64,000 nucleotides of DNA from Penium margaritaceum (taxonomy: Eukaryota > Streptophyta > Zygnematophyceae > Desmidiales > Peniaceae): contig SZWC01001512.1 in assembly GCA_023375785.1 (NCBI GenBank), positions 118,349 to 182,348 on the forward strand. The letters run 5' to 3'. A program made the position numbers and the translations under genes. Positions 1-10,563 of the stretch are shown here, in pieces. Positions within the stretch are counted from its first letter, which is position 1. Each line of letters starts with the position of its first letter. The notes under the pieces are model-generated. The model had not been told where the DNA came from, searched no databases, and saw only the letters and a program-made list of their open reading frames with translations.

Positions 1-1
1 G

Positions 2-1639
2 CATGCTGTCATGGCTGCACTCGCAAGCATCCCACCTGGAGCTTAAGACGTGCACCCTCTCTCATTCCGCTCCATAGCACGCCCGAAGGACCCAACCACC
101 CTGCGTGAGGCTCGAGCCTCTCCTGAGGCCGCACACTAGGATGCTGCCTATGCCGACGAGCTCGCTGCTATCCGGCAGTACCACGTGTATGACCTCGTCG
201 ACCTCCCTCCAAGTCGGAAGGCCATTGGTGCCAAGTGGGTCTTTTGGTGCAAATGGAAGCCAGACGGAACCCAGGACAAGTACAAGGCCCGTCTCATAGC
301 CAAGGGGTTTGTTCAGGACCCAAGGGTCGATTACGACCAGATCTTTGCTCCAGTAGGCCGATTCCCCACGAGCCAAGCGCTTTTCAGTCTGGTTGCCCAG
401 CATGGATGGGAGCTGCATCAGATGGACGTGAGCAACGCCTTCCTCCATGGTTCACTGGAGGGTGAGGAGCTCTTCATGGTACAATGTCCAGGCTTTGACA
501 ACAGCACTGGGAGAGTCTGGCGGCTGCGGAAGGCCCTCTACAGCCTGAAGCAGTCGCCTTGGTGCTGGAACCAGGAGATCAACAACACGCTCTTTCGCGG
601 TGGGCTTCAGCACAACACCGTTGACCCCGCACTATTTTTCAGCCCGCAAGGCCAGACCCTTGCCGTTGTTTTGGTCTACGTCAACGATCTCCTCATTGCG
701 TCACCTAACATAGCTGCCGTCCAGCGTGTCGAGGAACTGTTGTACACCACCTACCAGATGAAGGATCTCAGGTCTGTACGAGTCTTCCTGGGCATGGAGC
801 TCGAGCATGATCACTCCGAGGGCATCCTACACGTCCACCAGACTGCCTATGTGCAGACCCTGTCCACTCACTTTGCCGAGGACGTGCCCCTCGTGCCCAA
901 CGCATCTTCACCCATGTTACCTCATGGCCAGGTGAGGCTGAAGATTCCAGACCCAGCCGTTGTGGGGGAGCCAGTTGACGTGACCAGGTATCTGCGAGTC
1001 ATCGGGTCACTGATGTTATTGGCAACGACGACGCGCTTAGACATCGCGTTTTTTGTCAACCTCCAGGCTCAATTCTCTTAAGAGCCGCGTCACCTCCACT
1101 TCGAGGTCGCGATCTGAGTACAGCGCTACGTCGTCTTGACTCCTCGACAAGGTCTCATGTTCCGCCACCAGCCGTCTGTCATTGCGATGGGCTACACCGA
1201 CAGTGACTAGGCCGGCAATGCAGACGGTAAGAGTCGCACATGCCGGATCTTCATGGTCAGAGACGCGGCTATGTCCTGGCGCACTGGCAAGCAGGGGTGC
1301 ATTGCACGTAGCACTGCTGAGGCTGAGTACGTGGCCCTCGACTCAGGCGCGTGTGAGAGTGTGTGGTTGCGTTGTCTGTTGTCCAAGTTGCGTCACTTCG
1401 TCGCATCCATCACATCGCATTGTGACAATGAGAGTGTCATGGCCATCGCCGACAATGACGGCATGCATCACACACGCACAAAGCACATCAACGTTATCAC
1501 TGTGCGTTCGTTGTTGCATGACTACAGCATCAGCATTGTGTGGGTTGAGACTACGCAGCAGCTGGCTGACTTCTTGACCAAGGCACTGAAACGTGACTCG
1601 TTCAAGAAGGTTATGAGTTCAGTTGGCATGCGTCCGTGA
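2..1639 (+). pseudogene. copia pol remnant: reverse transcriptase and RNase H (element A)
   Basis: A single frame reads through RT (about 185-1,078) and RNase H (about 1,187-1,639). RT landmarks include the start LVDLPPSRKAIGAKWVF, DVSNAFLHG, LKQSPWCWN, the palm motif at 677-688 and the final RPD-like block (RLDIAF). RNase H shows GYTDSD, STAEAEYVA, CDNESV and TKHIN, then a natural end after VGMRP. Lesions are TAA near 44, TAG at 137 (normally Trp), TAA at 1,079, TGA at 1,115 and TAG at 1,208 (Trp of the DxDW motif). The palm motif reads YVND instead of YVDD (codon 683-685), which should abolish polymerisation. The stretch 185-1,078 is free of stops. It is a dead copy. Confidence 0.92.
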
Positions 1640-1737
1640 GTGGCTCTCTTTGTCCCTGCATGCGTCTCTGTGTACCTTGGGGGAGTTTGGTTTTTGACTC
1701 TGTCTCTGCCCGCACATGTGCACTACGCCTGTGAGTC

Positions 1738-1746
1738 ATGGGGGAG
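1738..1746 (+). other. polypurine tract of element A
   Basis: ATGGGGGAG lies immediately before the TGTTGG start of the 3' LTR, the expected place for plus-strand DNA priming. The equivalent tract of element C (ATAGGGGAG) sits in the same position. A second purine run (CTTGGGGGAG) lies about 60 bases upstream near 1,678. Confidence 0.75.
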
Positions 1747-2595
1747 TGTTGGTTTTTGCGCATCTCTCATTGTGCTCTGTTGTGTCCTCCCAGCTTGTGT
1801 ACATCGGTATACAGATGAATGACGGCAAGACTCAACGCTGTTGGAGTGTCGTCCGGTGGAACCGACGCTTGCTGAGGCCTACTCGCAGTTTGGTAGAGCC
1901 TCCTCCCTCCGGCAATGTGCTCAGCTCCATTGGCAGGCCTCCTTGGCGGTCGGGCCGTCGGCGGTCATTGCCACCACAAATGTTGTATGCATGAACCCAT
2001 CGCTAATTCTGATAATGCCATTGCGCGTGCAGCATTATGCTTTGCCTAGGGTCCATGTCTCTTGATGTGTGGCACTGTTTAGCATCATGGACCGTCGTAG
2101 GCACTGCCTGGGTTTGGGCAGCCATAAATCTTTGCTGTTGTTTTTCTAGCTGATTCTGACCGCACGACTTCATTTGCAGCGTCGGTATTATGCTATGGTC
2201 TAGTTTTCGTGCAAAACGGACAACGCTCAGGTTTTGGGCTATTAGACATCTGGCAGGGCTCACCGAGAAAGCACTGCCTGCCAGAAAATAGGTCCATGAC
2301 TATTTTCTGATTGGCTGGTTAGCTGAGTAACAACTTCTACACTAGAGGAGGGGAGCTAGAACTTTTAGGGGTCTCCCATTGTTGCTCATTCTTCACTCCT
2401 AAGCAGTTACTTCCAGTTTTCAGCTGCTTTCTGGCACAAACTCTGGCGCGTGCAATTCTTAGTAACAAACCCAGAGCTTCCAGACTAAGTGTTTACAGCA
2501 ACAGACTGAGGGGGCAACAGACTTAAGCTACGAGCGTGGAAGCTAGCACACTGCATCAACAATGCTGATGTCCCAACTTGTTGTCTAGTTTTCCA
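1747..2595 (+). repeat. 3' LTR of copia element A
   Basis: The LTR starts TGTTGG right after the polypurine tract and ends CA at 2,595, about 849 bp. It shares ordered blocks with the LTRs of element C: the GCAGCCATAA block, TTTTTCTAGCTGATT, TATGGTCTAGTTTT, AAAACGGACAACGC, GAGTAACAA, TCTGGCGCGTGCA and a final CTGCATCAACAATGCTG-like stretch. The sequence after 2,595 matches the inside of B-type LTRs, which fixes the right boundary. The promoter and polyadenylation signals expected in an LTR could not be pinned down. Confidence 0.8.
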
Positions 2596-2767
2596 TTTGC
2601 ACAAGCATGGACACGGCCGAGTGGTCACAGTAAGGTTCACAAACAAACAGGGGCGACTCACATCAAAGCACTCCTCCATGAACCGATGGTACGCATGTCC
2701 ATACGTGTATTGAATTGACACAGGTGCACAACAAGTCCATGCTAACACACCCCCCTCTCAACCACTC

Positions 2768-3598
2768 TCAGGCAAGGGGTGAAGCTTGATAGAACAAATG
2801 ACCACCATGACAAACCCAGATGACAAAGATCACATGTCCCTCCATAGGATCCCGCACAAAGTGATGCTTAACAACAATGTGCTTCATGCGTGAATGAAAC
2901 ACACTAGAGCTTTGTGCAATGATATGAGCACTCTGGCTCTCATAGCGTGGAACAACGCAAGGCATAGATTGTTGGAACTCACGAAGCAGATGTTGCAACC
3001 ACACCGCCTCAGTAGCCCTAGCCCTCAAAACAACATACTGAGCCTTTGATGAGCTCCATGTAGTACAACTATGCTTGCCGCTGCGCCACGACATAGCGGT
3101 GCTACCAAGGAGGAGCACGTAGTTTCTTTAACTGCACCTATGAGGACTTCACGCCGAGTCAATGTCCGTGTAGTCGTCGACTACCACCAAACACTGCCGT
3201 CGAAAGCAGAGTTTGAGGTATGGGTGGACACCACGTACCGCACCACTTGCACACTTGCATGAAGGGCTCTTGCCCGAGGACAGTGTTCAAATAGTGCAAC
3301 GAGGTTGATGGCGAAGGCACTGTCGGGTCGTGTGGTTGTGGCCAAGTACATCAAAGAGCAAATCAGGCACAAGTATAGGGTCACGTCCACTCCCTCCCCC
3401 AACTCTGCGAGATCATCCACCTCCAGAGCATCCTACCTGTCAGGAGTGATGCGGGTGAACGCTGTGGGAACTACATCAAGGAGGTCCACAAACTGCTCCC
3501 CCACAACGCGTACGTAATGTGCCTAGTATAACAAGAGTATCTGCCGCTGACGATCATGCACGATCTCCATCTTGAGAACCAGATCTGCAGGACCAAGG
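2768..3598 (-). pseudogene. copia RT C-terminus and RNase H (element D)
   Basis: Reading leftwards from 3,598 the minus strand gives DLGPADLVLKMEI, then LYLCLICSLMYLATTTRPDSAFAINL, then RVVRYV-like and DYTDIDSA blocks, then AMSWRSGKHSCTTWSSSKAQYV and HFVRD. These are the connection region of copia RT followed by RNase H. Several frames are used, so frameshifts are present. In RNase H the usual AEAEY is KAQY and the usual CDNES is YESQS, so at least two acidic catalytic residues are lost. The reading continues at the other side of element B without a missing base once the target duplication is counted once. Confidence 0.82.
3594..3598. repeat. target-site duplication of element B, left copy
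   Basis: CAAGG directly precedes the left LTR and is repeated at 11,208-11,212 directly after the right LTR. Five bases is the usual copia target duplication. Counting it once restores continuous D sequence. Confidence 0.85.
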
Positions 3599-4242
3599 TA
3601 AGAATATGTGTGGAAGCTTCCTTGTGACACAGCCACCAACTAGGCGTCAATGTTCTGTCAAACAATGACGAAAGTCATAGATCATCCAGGCAACGACAAG
3701 GGTCTGGCTAGGAGACACAAGGCAAAGTGTCAGAAGGCTTCAATAGCATTTGCAGTGAGAAATGAAAAATGACAGATCCATGGCATTAGTACCTGCTGCG
3801 GCGCACGGCGGCTTTTGCACATGGAAGTACAAGATCTGTCCTAAAACCGGCCCAAAATCACTGTTTTGGTCGTAACTTTGCGTAGACATGTCAGAATGCT
3901 ATGCCGTCTGAACCTAGATGTGCAAGATCACAAGTCAGACTCTATGACTGGTCACATGCATGCATCCGACATCAAACGGTGGACACACAATGCAAAAACA
4001 TGCAAATCGGGTCCACCGCCAGTCCACCGATAAACTTCTGTGTGTTGTCAAAAGCCTGCAGGAGGTCATGGGTAGCGTCCAGAGCTCTAGAATGGTCGTC
4101 GGTCAGCTCCAGGCTGGTAGTCCACCACCAGATGATGCATCGGTACCACTAGGGTATGCATCAGGGATCTGCCCGAGTATGGACACGGCTGAGTGGTCAC
4201 AGTAAACTGTATAGGTCGACAGGAACGTCACAACTCACAACA
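3599..4242 (-). repeat. 3' LTR of element B
   Basis: It matches 10,564-11,207 along its whole length, for example AAGGGTCTGGCTAGGAGACA, CCTAAAACCGGCCCAAAATCA and CATCAAACGGTGGACACACA. Length is 644 bp, identical to the partner. It ends with ACA at 4,242, after which the + strand reads ATACCCCATG, the complement of a degenerate polypurine tract. Confidence 0.9.
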
Positions 4243-4348
4243 ATACCCCATGACCCAATGGTACGCATGTCCATATACGTGCAACAGTGAGACAAGTACA
4301 ACAACGAGTGCAATAACCGATGTGACAGAAAACAAACACACTCCATAC

Positions 4349-5820
4349 TCAACCACTCTTAGGAATGGGGCGAAGCCCAATAGAATGAATGGCCACCAGA
4401 AACTTTCCGCGTGCTAGTGCCTTCGTCAAGAAGTTAGCACGCTGCATGTCAGTGCCAACCCAAATGACGGAGATCATGTGTCGCTCCACCAGATCACGCA
4501 CAAAGTGATGCTCAACCGCAATGTACTTCATGAGAGCATGAAAGACACCAGATTTCTCTGCAATGGCAAGAGCACTCTCGTTGTCACAACGAAGCACAAT
4601 GGCAGGTACTGACTGATCCAACTCAAGGAACAGGCGTTGCAACCATACCGCCTCAGTAGCCCATGCACCCAGAGTAACATACTCTGCCTCTAATGAGCTA
4701 TGTGTAATGCAGTCCTACTTCCTGCGAGGCCAGGACAAAGCGGTACCACTAAGCAGGAACACGTAACCGGTACGACTACGTCCATCTGGGCTCGAGGCCC
4801 AGTCGTTGTTAGTGTAGCCGTTAAGGACCACCGTACACAACTGGCAAAAGCAGAATCTGAGGTACGGTGTGGAGACCACATACCGCACCACTCGCATAGC
4901 CGTGTGAAGGGCTCTAACGCGTGGAGCATGCGAGAACTGGGCAAGGAGGTTGACGGCAAAGGCAATGTCCGGAAATTTGGTAGTGGCAAGGTACATGAGA
5001 GATCCAATGAGACAAAGGTATAATGTCACATCCACTGTCTCCCCCAACTGTGTGGGATCGTCCACCTTCAGGGCATCCTGCCCGTGAGGCATGAGAGGTG
5101 TGGAAGCCGTGGGCACTGTGCTGAGGAGGTCGGTGAAGCGCTTCCCCACAACATGTGTGTATCGGGCCTGATGCAGTAGTAGAGTATGACGTCTACGGTC
5201 TCGCATGATCTCCTTGCCAAGAAAAACCGCTGCAAGACCAAGGTCTTACATCCTATAGCCAGCCTAAAGTATAGCTTTGGCCTCCTTCATGGCCTCCAGT
5301 GAAGGAGATGCGATCAGAAGGTCGTCGACATAGACTAGGATGGCGGTGAATCGCTCAGGTGTCCGTCGGATGAAGAGAGAGGGATCTGCCTCGCTCTGTA
5401 CATATCGTGCACGAGTGAGGGTGCTAGTGATCTCTTGGTTCCAACACCAAGGAGACTGCTTGAGGCCGTACAAGGTCTTACACAAGTGCTACACCTTGTC
5501 ACCATCCTCAAAGGCACATGGCTGAGCCACGTAAATCTCCTCATCCAGAGAGCCATGGAAGAACGCATTGCTCACATCCATTTGGTACAGTTCCTAGTCA
5601 TGCTGAGCCACTACACGTAACAAAGCTCGAGCTGAGGTCATGCGGCCGACAGGGGCAAGGTGTCAGTGTCATCGATGCCCTCAATCTGAGACTATCCCTT
5701 GACGAACAAGCGAGCCTTGTGGTGTTCCAGTGAGCCATCCGGCTTCACTTTCCGGGGAAAGAACCACTTGACCTGAAGAGCCTTCTTCCTAGGTGGAAGG
5801 TCGACTAGCTCGTAAACTCC
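4349..5820 (-). pseudogene. copia RT and RNase H of element B
   Basis: Read on the minus strand, RT starts with YELVDLPPRKKALQVKWFF near 5,815, shifts frame several times, then gives LYGLKQSPWCWNQEI and an intact palm motif LVYVDDLLIAS (about 5,320-5,350). A further frame (5,206-4,349) contains the RT connection region and RNase H: GYTNNDWAS, SSLEAEYVTL, CDNESALAI, ending near RPIPKSG. That frame has a single TAG at 4,715-4,717, at a position normally Gln. The first RNase H carboxylate is Asn (codon 4,808-4,810). RT is thus catalytically plausible locally but broken by frameshifts, and RNase H has lost an active-site residue. Confidence 0.88.
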
Positions 5821-7460
5821 GTGCCCTCGGATGGCACAAAGCTCATCCTCGTAGGGAGCATACAAGCATCCTGTGATGAGAGAGCTTCCCTCAGTGTGCC
5901 TGGGTCAGGCACCATAGAAGGAGAGCTCTGTGTGGCAAGAGCGCATGCCTCAGTCCGAGGTCTGACGACCACAAGATCAGTTGCTACATCACAAGCGATA
6001 TGAAACTTGCGAGTGACGAGATTGTGCCTTAGAGGGCATGGTGAATGCACCTTTGTATACTCAGTGAAGAAACTCAAGCCTAGGGCCTTTGTGCCGGGAT
6101 CACCACTCGCAATCCTGCGAGTGGAGGGCCTTGGTGCGAGACTAGAGACTTGTTGGGCTCTAGAGTCCAATGGTCGAAGACGACCGCCAGGCTCACGGGA
6201 GTAGCCTCGGCACAAGGGGTGCACCCCAGGTTGAGGAAGAGGCACGACCACAGCTGGGGAGGGCTGAGACAAGGGAGCTGGTGATGTTGTGCGACGAGAT
6301 GCGTGTGAGGGAGACACGAGACTTGGTGTGACAATAGGAGCAGGTGAGGCTGGGTCATGCACAGAGGCAGGAGTGCCAACGGACACAGGTACGGTCACAG
6401 GAGTGCGCACATGTATAGGATCATGGGTACCTGTGGGATGCGAGTGAAGAGGGGTAGAAGGAGACGATGTTGGAGAGGTCTCTGGGCTGACAGCAATGAT
6501 CGCTTGGTCATCAAGAGCCGGAGACCGCGAAATGGAGGGAGCTCGAACGGACACATCAGCCTGACAAGAGGTGCTCGCAGGCGTACACTCCCCCATCCAT
6601 CAAGAAACCTCACACGTAGGAACGTGTGTGACAAAGAGAAACGTTATCAATTTCAGATCACGGTAGTTGAGGGACTAAAAGAAGAGCACGTCGTATGACT
6701 CAACAATGCGACAACGAGCAGGGTCCCAAAAGCGCTAGGTCATCGACCGCAAGGAGATACCTACGAAGGCACACAAGCGACTCCACGAAGAGACCTTGGA
6801 CCCCTGCTGGTCCTCAGAGTACCAGACAAAAGCCAAGGAACCCCAGACGCGAGCGAGGCACAAGTCTGCACGATGGCCAAACCAGAGCTCATACGGTGTG
6901 ACGTGGTCCGGAAGGGGACCGTGCGGGAGGCGGTTCCAGACCCAAGTCATATAGGCGAATCCTTCAAAAGCAAAGGACTACGGGAGAACGCACTTAGACC
7001 GCAAAGCGCGAACCGCATCCTCCATGGTGCAATTCCAGCGCTCGGAAATACCGTTCTGCTGAGGAATAGCAGGAGCGGAGACCTGGTGAAAAATCCTGTA
7101 CTCGGCGGAGAAGCTGTCCATCTCGCCAAGAAACTCGCCGCCACAATCCGAGCAGAAGGTATGCAGCGTGTGGTGGGACTCAAGCTCAGCCATCACTAGC
7201 CGAAGGCGAACCGCAAGGGTGGTGTCACTCTTCTAGCATAGGCTCTAGACCCATCGCATCTGGGTGAAGTCATCGGTAAGGGTCAAGACGTATCGACCCC
7301 GATCGGTTAGTGACTTGACAGGAAGAGGACCAAGAAGGTCCAAATGGACTAACGCGAGAGGGCGCAATGCGCGAGAACATGAGTCAGGGTAGGTGCAACG
7401 ATGCATCTTACACTAAGCTCAGAAGAGACAATCGGTCCTGGGCGGCTTCTTTCGAGAAGC
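5805..7460 (-). pseudogene. copia integrase and proline-rich linker of element B
   Basis: The minus strand shows a zinc-binding remnant (CKMHRC near 7,410), then HLDLLGPLPV with the first catalytic Asp, LTDDFTQMRWV, SDCGGEF with the second Asp, and QQNGISERWN with the Glu (about 7,050-7,110). The C-terminal part follows (LPDHVTPYELWFGHRADL, near 6,880). From about 6,596 to 5,805 one open stretch of 263 codons encodes a Pro/Ser/Thr/Val-rich linker ending SQDACMLPTR, the usual spacer before RT in this family. The catalytic triad survives, but frames change several times between the blocks. Confidence 0.82.
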
Positions 7461-7632
7461 CACGTCAAGACCAAAGGCGGGCTGTGTCTAAATGAGCTTC
7501 GACAGAGTGCTTGACCCTACATGACACAGACAGCGATGAAGCATTCATTGGCATTCAGGAGACGGAACGCCAGTGACAAAAGTACGAGCTGAATGGGAAG
7601 GGGGAGTAAGGAACAGAAGTCTGAGAGACACA

Positions 7633-7998
7633 TTACAGGTCATCTTCAATAGAAGCTCGAAGAACAACGCTACGAGTGTTAATAGCAGTCAGAGTCGCGG
7701 AGTCTACAATGTGCTCCACAGATAGTCCCATCAGTGTGCAGGTACATACAGAAAGCAAACCGAGCTCAAGGTTAGGCACAAACAGTACCTCGGAAAGATA
7801 GAAGGGGCCAGACAGACCATCGAAACACACAACCCCAACACCCTCAACTGGCAAGGACTGGTCAGAACCTGTGCAAACGGAACGGACATACGCAACAGGG
7901 CCGAGAACAACAAAGTCACTATGATGACAGGTCATGTAATGAGTGGCACCGGAATTGATGATCCAAGTGCCACCGAAATCACGAGTGGAGGATGTCAT
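7633..7998 (-). pseudogene. copia aspartic protease of element B
   Basis: A 121-codon open stretch on the minus strand reads GGTWIINSGATHYMTCH, then VEGVGVV, LSEVLFVPNLELGLLSV and VVLRASIEDDL. This is the retropepsin core with its flap region and the conserved VLFVPNLxxNLLS-type block. The active-site triad, normally DSGA, is NSGA: the catalytic Asp codon is AAT at 7,954-7,956 (+ strand ATT). The change is one G-to-A step in a former CG dinucleotide. The protease should therefore be inactive even though the frame is open. Confidence 0.88.
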
Positions 7999-8419
7999 TG
8001 TACAATGGGCAATGGAATACTCGGCTTCAGATGGACGCTAGGCAGTAGGTGGGGAGGAACAACGAAGAGCACAAAGGTGATACTCATGAATCCAATCGGT
8101 AAAGTCAGGCCCATCATGATCACATGCCGCCTCTGCCCCCCCACACGAGTCATCCCAAGCCACAAGAACAGACAGACAGACAGTCTGTGAACCACCCAGC
8201 TGTGACAACACACTCACACCTCCCAAAAAGCGAAGCACCAAAACGTGTCAAGCTCGGCAATGGTATGGTCACGTGGGTCCGGGTTGCCGCTGCTCACCGA
8301 TGGTGAAGTGGGAACTACTGCAATCGTGGTTTCCATGCTGCCCGGAGGACGTGTTGCTCGGCATAGACCGTAGTGCGTGTGCAGCCTGAAGCCCGTGAGT
8401 AATCCGTGCCTAGTTGAGC

Positions 8420-9710
8420 GGGTGCTGGCACTCCGTGTAGCGATGACCACCTCCACATTTGTCGCAGTGAACAGAGCATCCACTACTACTACTTATTGAC
8501 GGCTACTGTTGTGACTGCTGTTGGCCCAAGACGTGCCTCTGCCATCCCTTCTTCCCCTGTGCTGCTGTCGTGACACCCTCTGTCTGAGTTGGTGTAATTG
8601 GGGTAGAAGGAGAAGAGGAGGACATGGTAGAGGATGGAGAAGGAGACTACAGGAGGGGTGTCGGTGGTGATGCAATGACTGCTGTAGGAAGGGAAGTCTC
8701 CGGATGTGCCATGGCTACCTCACAAGCGGAAGTCACCTAGAGGAAGAGCTGGTGCACCCAGGGAGTAAGCTCAAGTGAGGCTGAAAAAAGCTCGAGGATG
8801 GCATCGCTTTACATCGTGAAAATGTCTGTGTGCTTAAGACAAACTCTGAGCATGATCGTGCGGAGCACCCACAGCTGTGTACCAAGACGTGTGTAGATGT
8901 GCATGGCGCGTTGCCAGTAGTCGGCTGCAGGCTCGACAGGCCGTTGACAAACAAAGTGAAAGGCACAAATGTGAGCGGCGTAGGTGGCGTGCGTCTCTAT
9001 ACCAAGCAGGGATAATGCCAGGTCCCATCCCCCATGTGGATCAGCATCGGTGCCTGTGCCAGCCTCACCAAGGAACAAGCAGAAGTCGATGACGGTCTCG
9101 CGCGGCATGGCGTAAAGAAGTCCGCGCATCGCCTTAGCTGCTATCAGCACCTGTGACAAGTCCGTAGTAAGGATTGTGGTAGTAGGGCCGCACTCCCTCT
9201 GAAGTGGCCCAAACCTTGAAAAGGATCGCCCAGTAGTCAAACTCGTCCTCGCTGACATACTGTTGGGGCGATGTCTCGAAGTCCTTGGGTTGCTACTCCG
9301 AAAGGGGAGCAACCACAGGCTGAGAAGGACGAGGGATGGGGAAGACATCGGGAAGAGGGAAGTCACCGGGGTGGATGTCAAGCGACATCGAATCTCGGGA
9401 ACCCGCGATTTGTGTGGGGGTCGAGATCTTGTCTGGAGCTGGAAGAGACGCATCTGAAGTACACGAATCTCACGCTCGGGGGAGTCGCTCCCTCAGTGGT
9501 CTGCCGTGGGGCCGTGGACAGACCCCGAAGAAGCTCAGTGAGTGTACGTATGGCGTCAGTCTGCTCTAGGTGTAGGTGACGTATCTCGTCCTCCTGGCTA
9601 CGCAGGTCCTCAATAGCCTACGAGCGTGGGCTCATGATCCTTGAGGAGGAAGAAGAGGGATCTAGTGTCCTCTTTCCCTTATCACCGGACGGAGTCATGT
9701 CACCGCTCAT
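8420..9710 (-). pseudogene. gag of element B with zinc knuckle
   Basis: The likely start is the ATG at 9,710, giving MSGDMTPSGDKGKRT, followed by a heptad-like acidic stretch (AIEDLRSQEDEIRHLHLEQ). A TAG at 9,618-9,620 interrupts it at a probable Gln. The central capsid-like part is spread over more than one frame (for example CQRPVEPAADYWQRAMHIY near 8,920). A knuckle CDKCGGGHRYTEC lies at about 8,420-8,460; it is C-x2-C-x3-H-x4-C, one residue shorter than the usual CCHC spacing. Gag would package the RNA. Several stops make it non-functional. Confidence 0.72.
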
Positions 9711-9929
9711 TAAGGGCCGAGAGCTCAACTGGGTCAGATTGCGGAAACGTCAGGAGTTGAAACACGGGCAACTTTCAACTCTTCGACAAAAAATTTGACT
9801 AAGTAAAACTACTTACATCAGCAGGTGGTTGCTGGCGTCAGCATTACTTGATGACATCAGCAAGAAAAATGTTGATGTCAACTCCCCTCCTTTTTTTTGG
9901 TTGTTGCCCCACTCCGTAGGGGGCGGCTG

Positions 9930-10480
9930 CTTTGCAGCAGCCACATGAAATCACACGGAAGCTCCACAGCAGCTTCCGCTCGGTTGCTGTTGCTGCTGCG
10001 CTGGCACCAACAGCAGTAACCGTACGGCTGCTTGCACATTTGTGACAGCGGCTACGCACTGCAACTATGTTGAAGCGAAGCTACACACTATTGGAGCAGC
10101 CCCTGCATGTAGCAGCTGTTGCGCACTACTGCCGTCGCGTGCTGATGCTGCGCTACTGCTCTGCTATGCTACTGCTGCTGCTACTATATATTGGTATTGC
10201 TGCTACTATTGCTGCTGAATGTTGTTGCTGCCCGCCATTGCTGCCGCTGCTACGCAGCCCTACTGCGCGCTACTCCTTCTGCGAGGTGCTACTGCTGCGC
10301 GCTGCTACTGCGGCGGGCTGTGGCCTGCTACCACCGCTGCTGGTGCCAATGCCAGCAGCTGCTAGCGACTGCCGCCTGATGCAGGTGTCACGTGCTGCTG
10401 GTGGTGGCTTCTGCTGATGCATTCTCACGTGGGTGACGTCGCCGGCAGTTGGTGTCATCGGCAGGTCCCCGTGGATCGGC
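9930..10480 (-). repeat. GCA-trinucleotide-rich leader of element B
   Basis: Between the primer-binding site and gag, the minus strand is dominated by imperfect GCA/GTA/GCC triplets (CTG/CTA on the + strand). All frames of this stretch look like alanine-, serine- or leucine-rich products, so small open frames here are probably compositional. Element C has an equivalent GCA-rich stretch in the same relative place, followed in both by an AACCAAAAAAA-like block and then gag. Confidence 0.7.
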
Positions 10481-10551
10481 AACAGCGGTGATGCTCACTG
10501 CTGCTCCTCTGCTGCTTCTCTGTTGCGTAGCCTGGCGAGAAATGTCTCACC

Positions 10552-10563
10552 GCTCTGATACCA
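10552..10563 (-). other. primer-binding site of element B (tRNA-iMet)
   Basis: The minus strand reads TGGTATCAGAGC directly adjoining the right LTR. This is the standard plant copia site complementary to the 3' end of initiator tRNA-Met, and it fixes the boundary and polarity of the 5' LTR. Confidence 0.95.

Larger units (their letters stand above)
1..2595 (+). mobile_element. Ty1/copia element A, 3' half (5' part outside window)
   Basis: This is the downstream half of a copia-type LTR retrotransposon on the + strand. From left to right it shows the linker before reverse transcriptase, RT, RNase H, a polypurine tract and the 3' LTR. The window begins inside the pol gene, so gag, protease, integrase and the 5' LTR are not visible. 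The coding part lies in one frame interrupted only by nonsense codons, so decay has been mostly by point mutation. The right end (CA at 2,594-2,595) abuts sequence homologous to the interior of the LTRs of element B, so A inserted into an older minus-strand LTR (element D). The LTR resembles that of element C in several blocks, so A and C belong to related families. Confidence 0.9.
2596..3598 (-). mobile_element. copia element D, left arm (3' end of a minus-strand element)
   Basis: On the minus strand this arm holds the end of RT, RNase H, a purine-rich tract near 2,745-2,760, and a short remnant of the 3' LTR (about 2,596-2,670). That remnant matches the LTR of element B over the block reading GGACACGGCCGAGTGGTCAC on the + strand. 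The rest of the 3' LTR lies beyond element A, which interrupted it. On the right the arm is cut by element B at 3,599, and the matching arm resumes at 11,208. D is the oldest layer recognisable here. Confidence 0.8.

Noticed and set aside
10067-10417. Leucine/alanine/cysteine-rich + strand frame
   Set aside because: It is antisense to the leader of element B and arises from CTG/CTA triplet composition.
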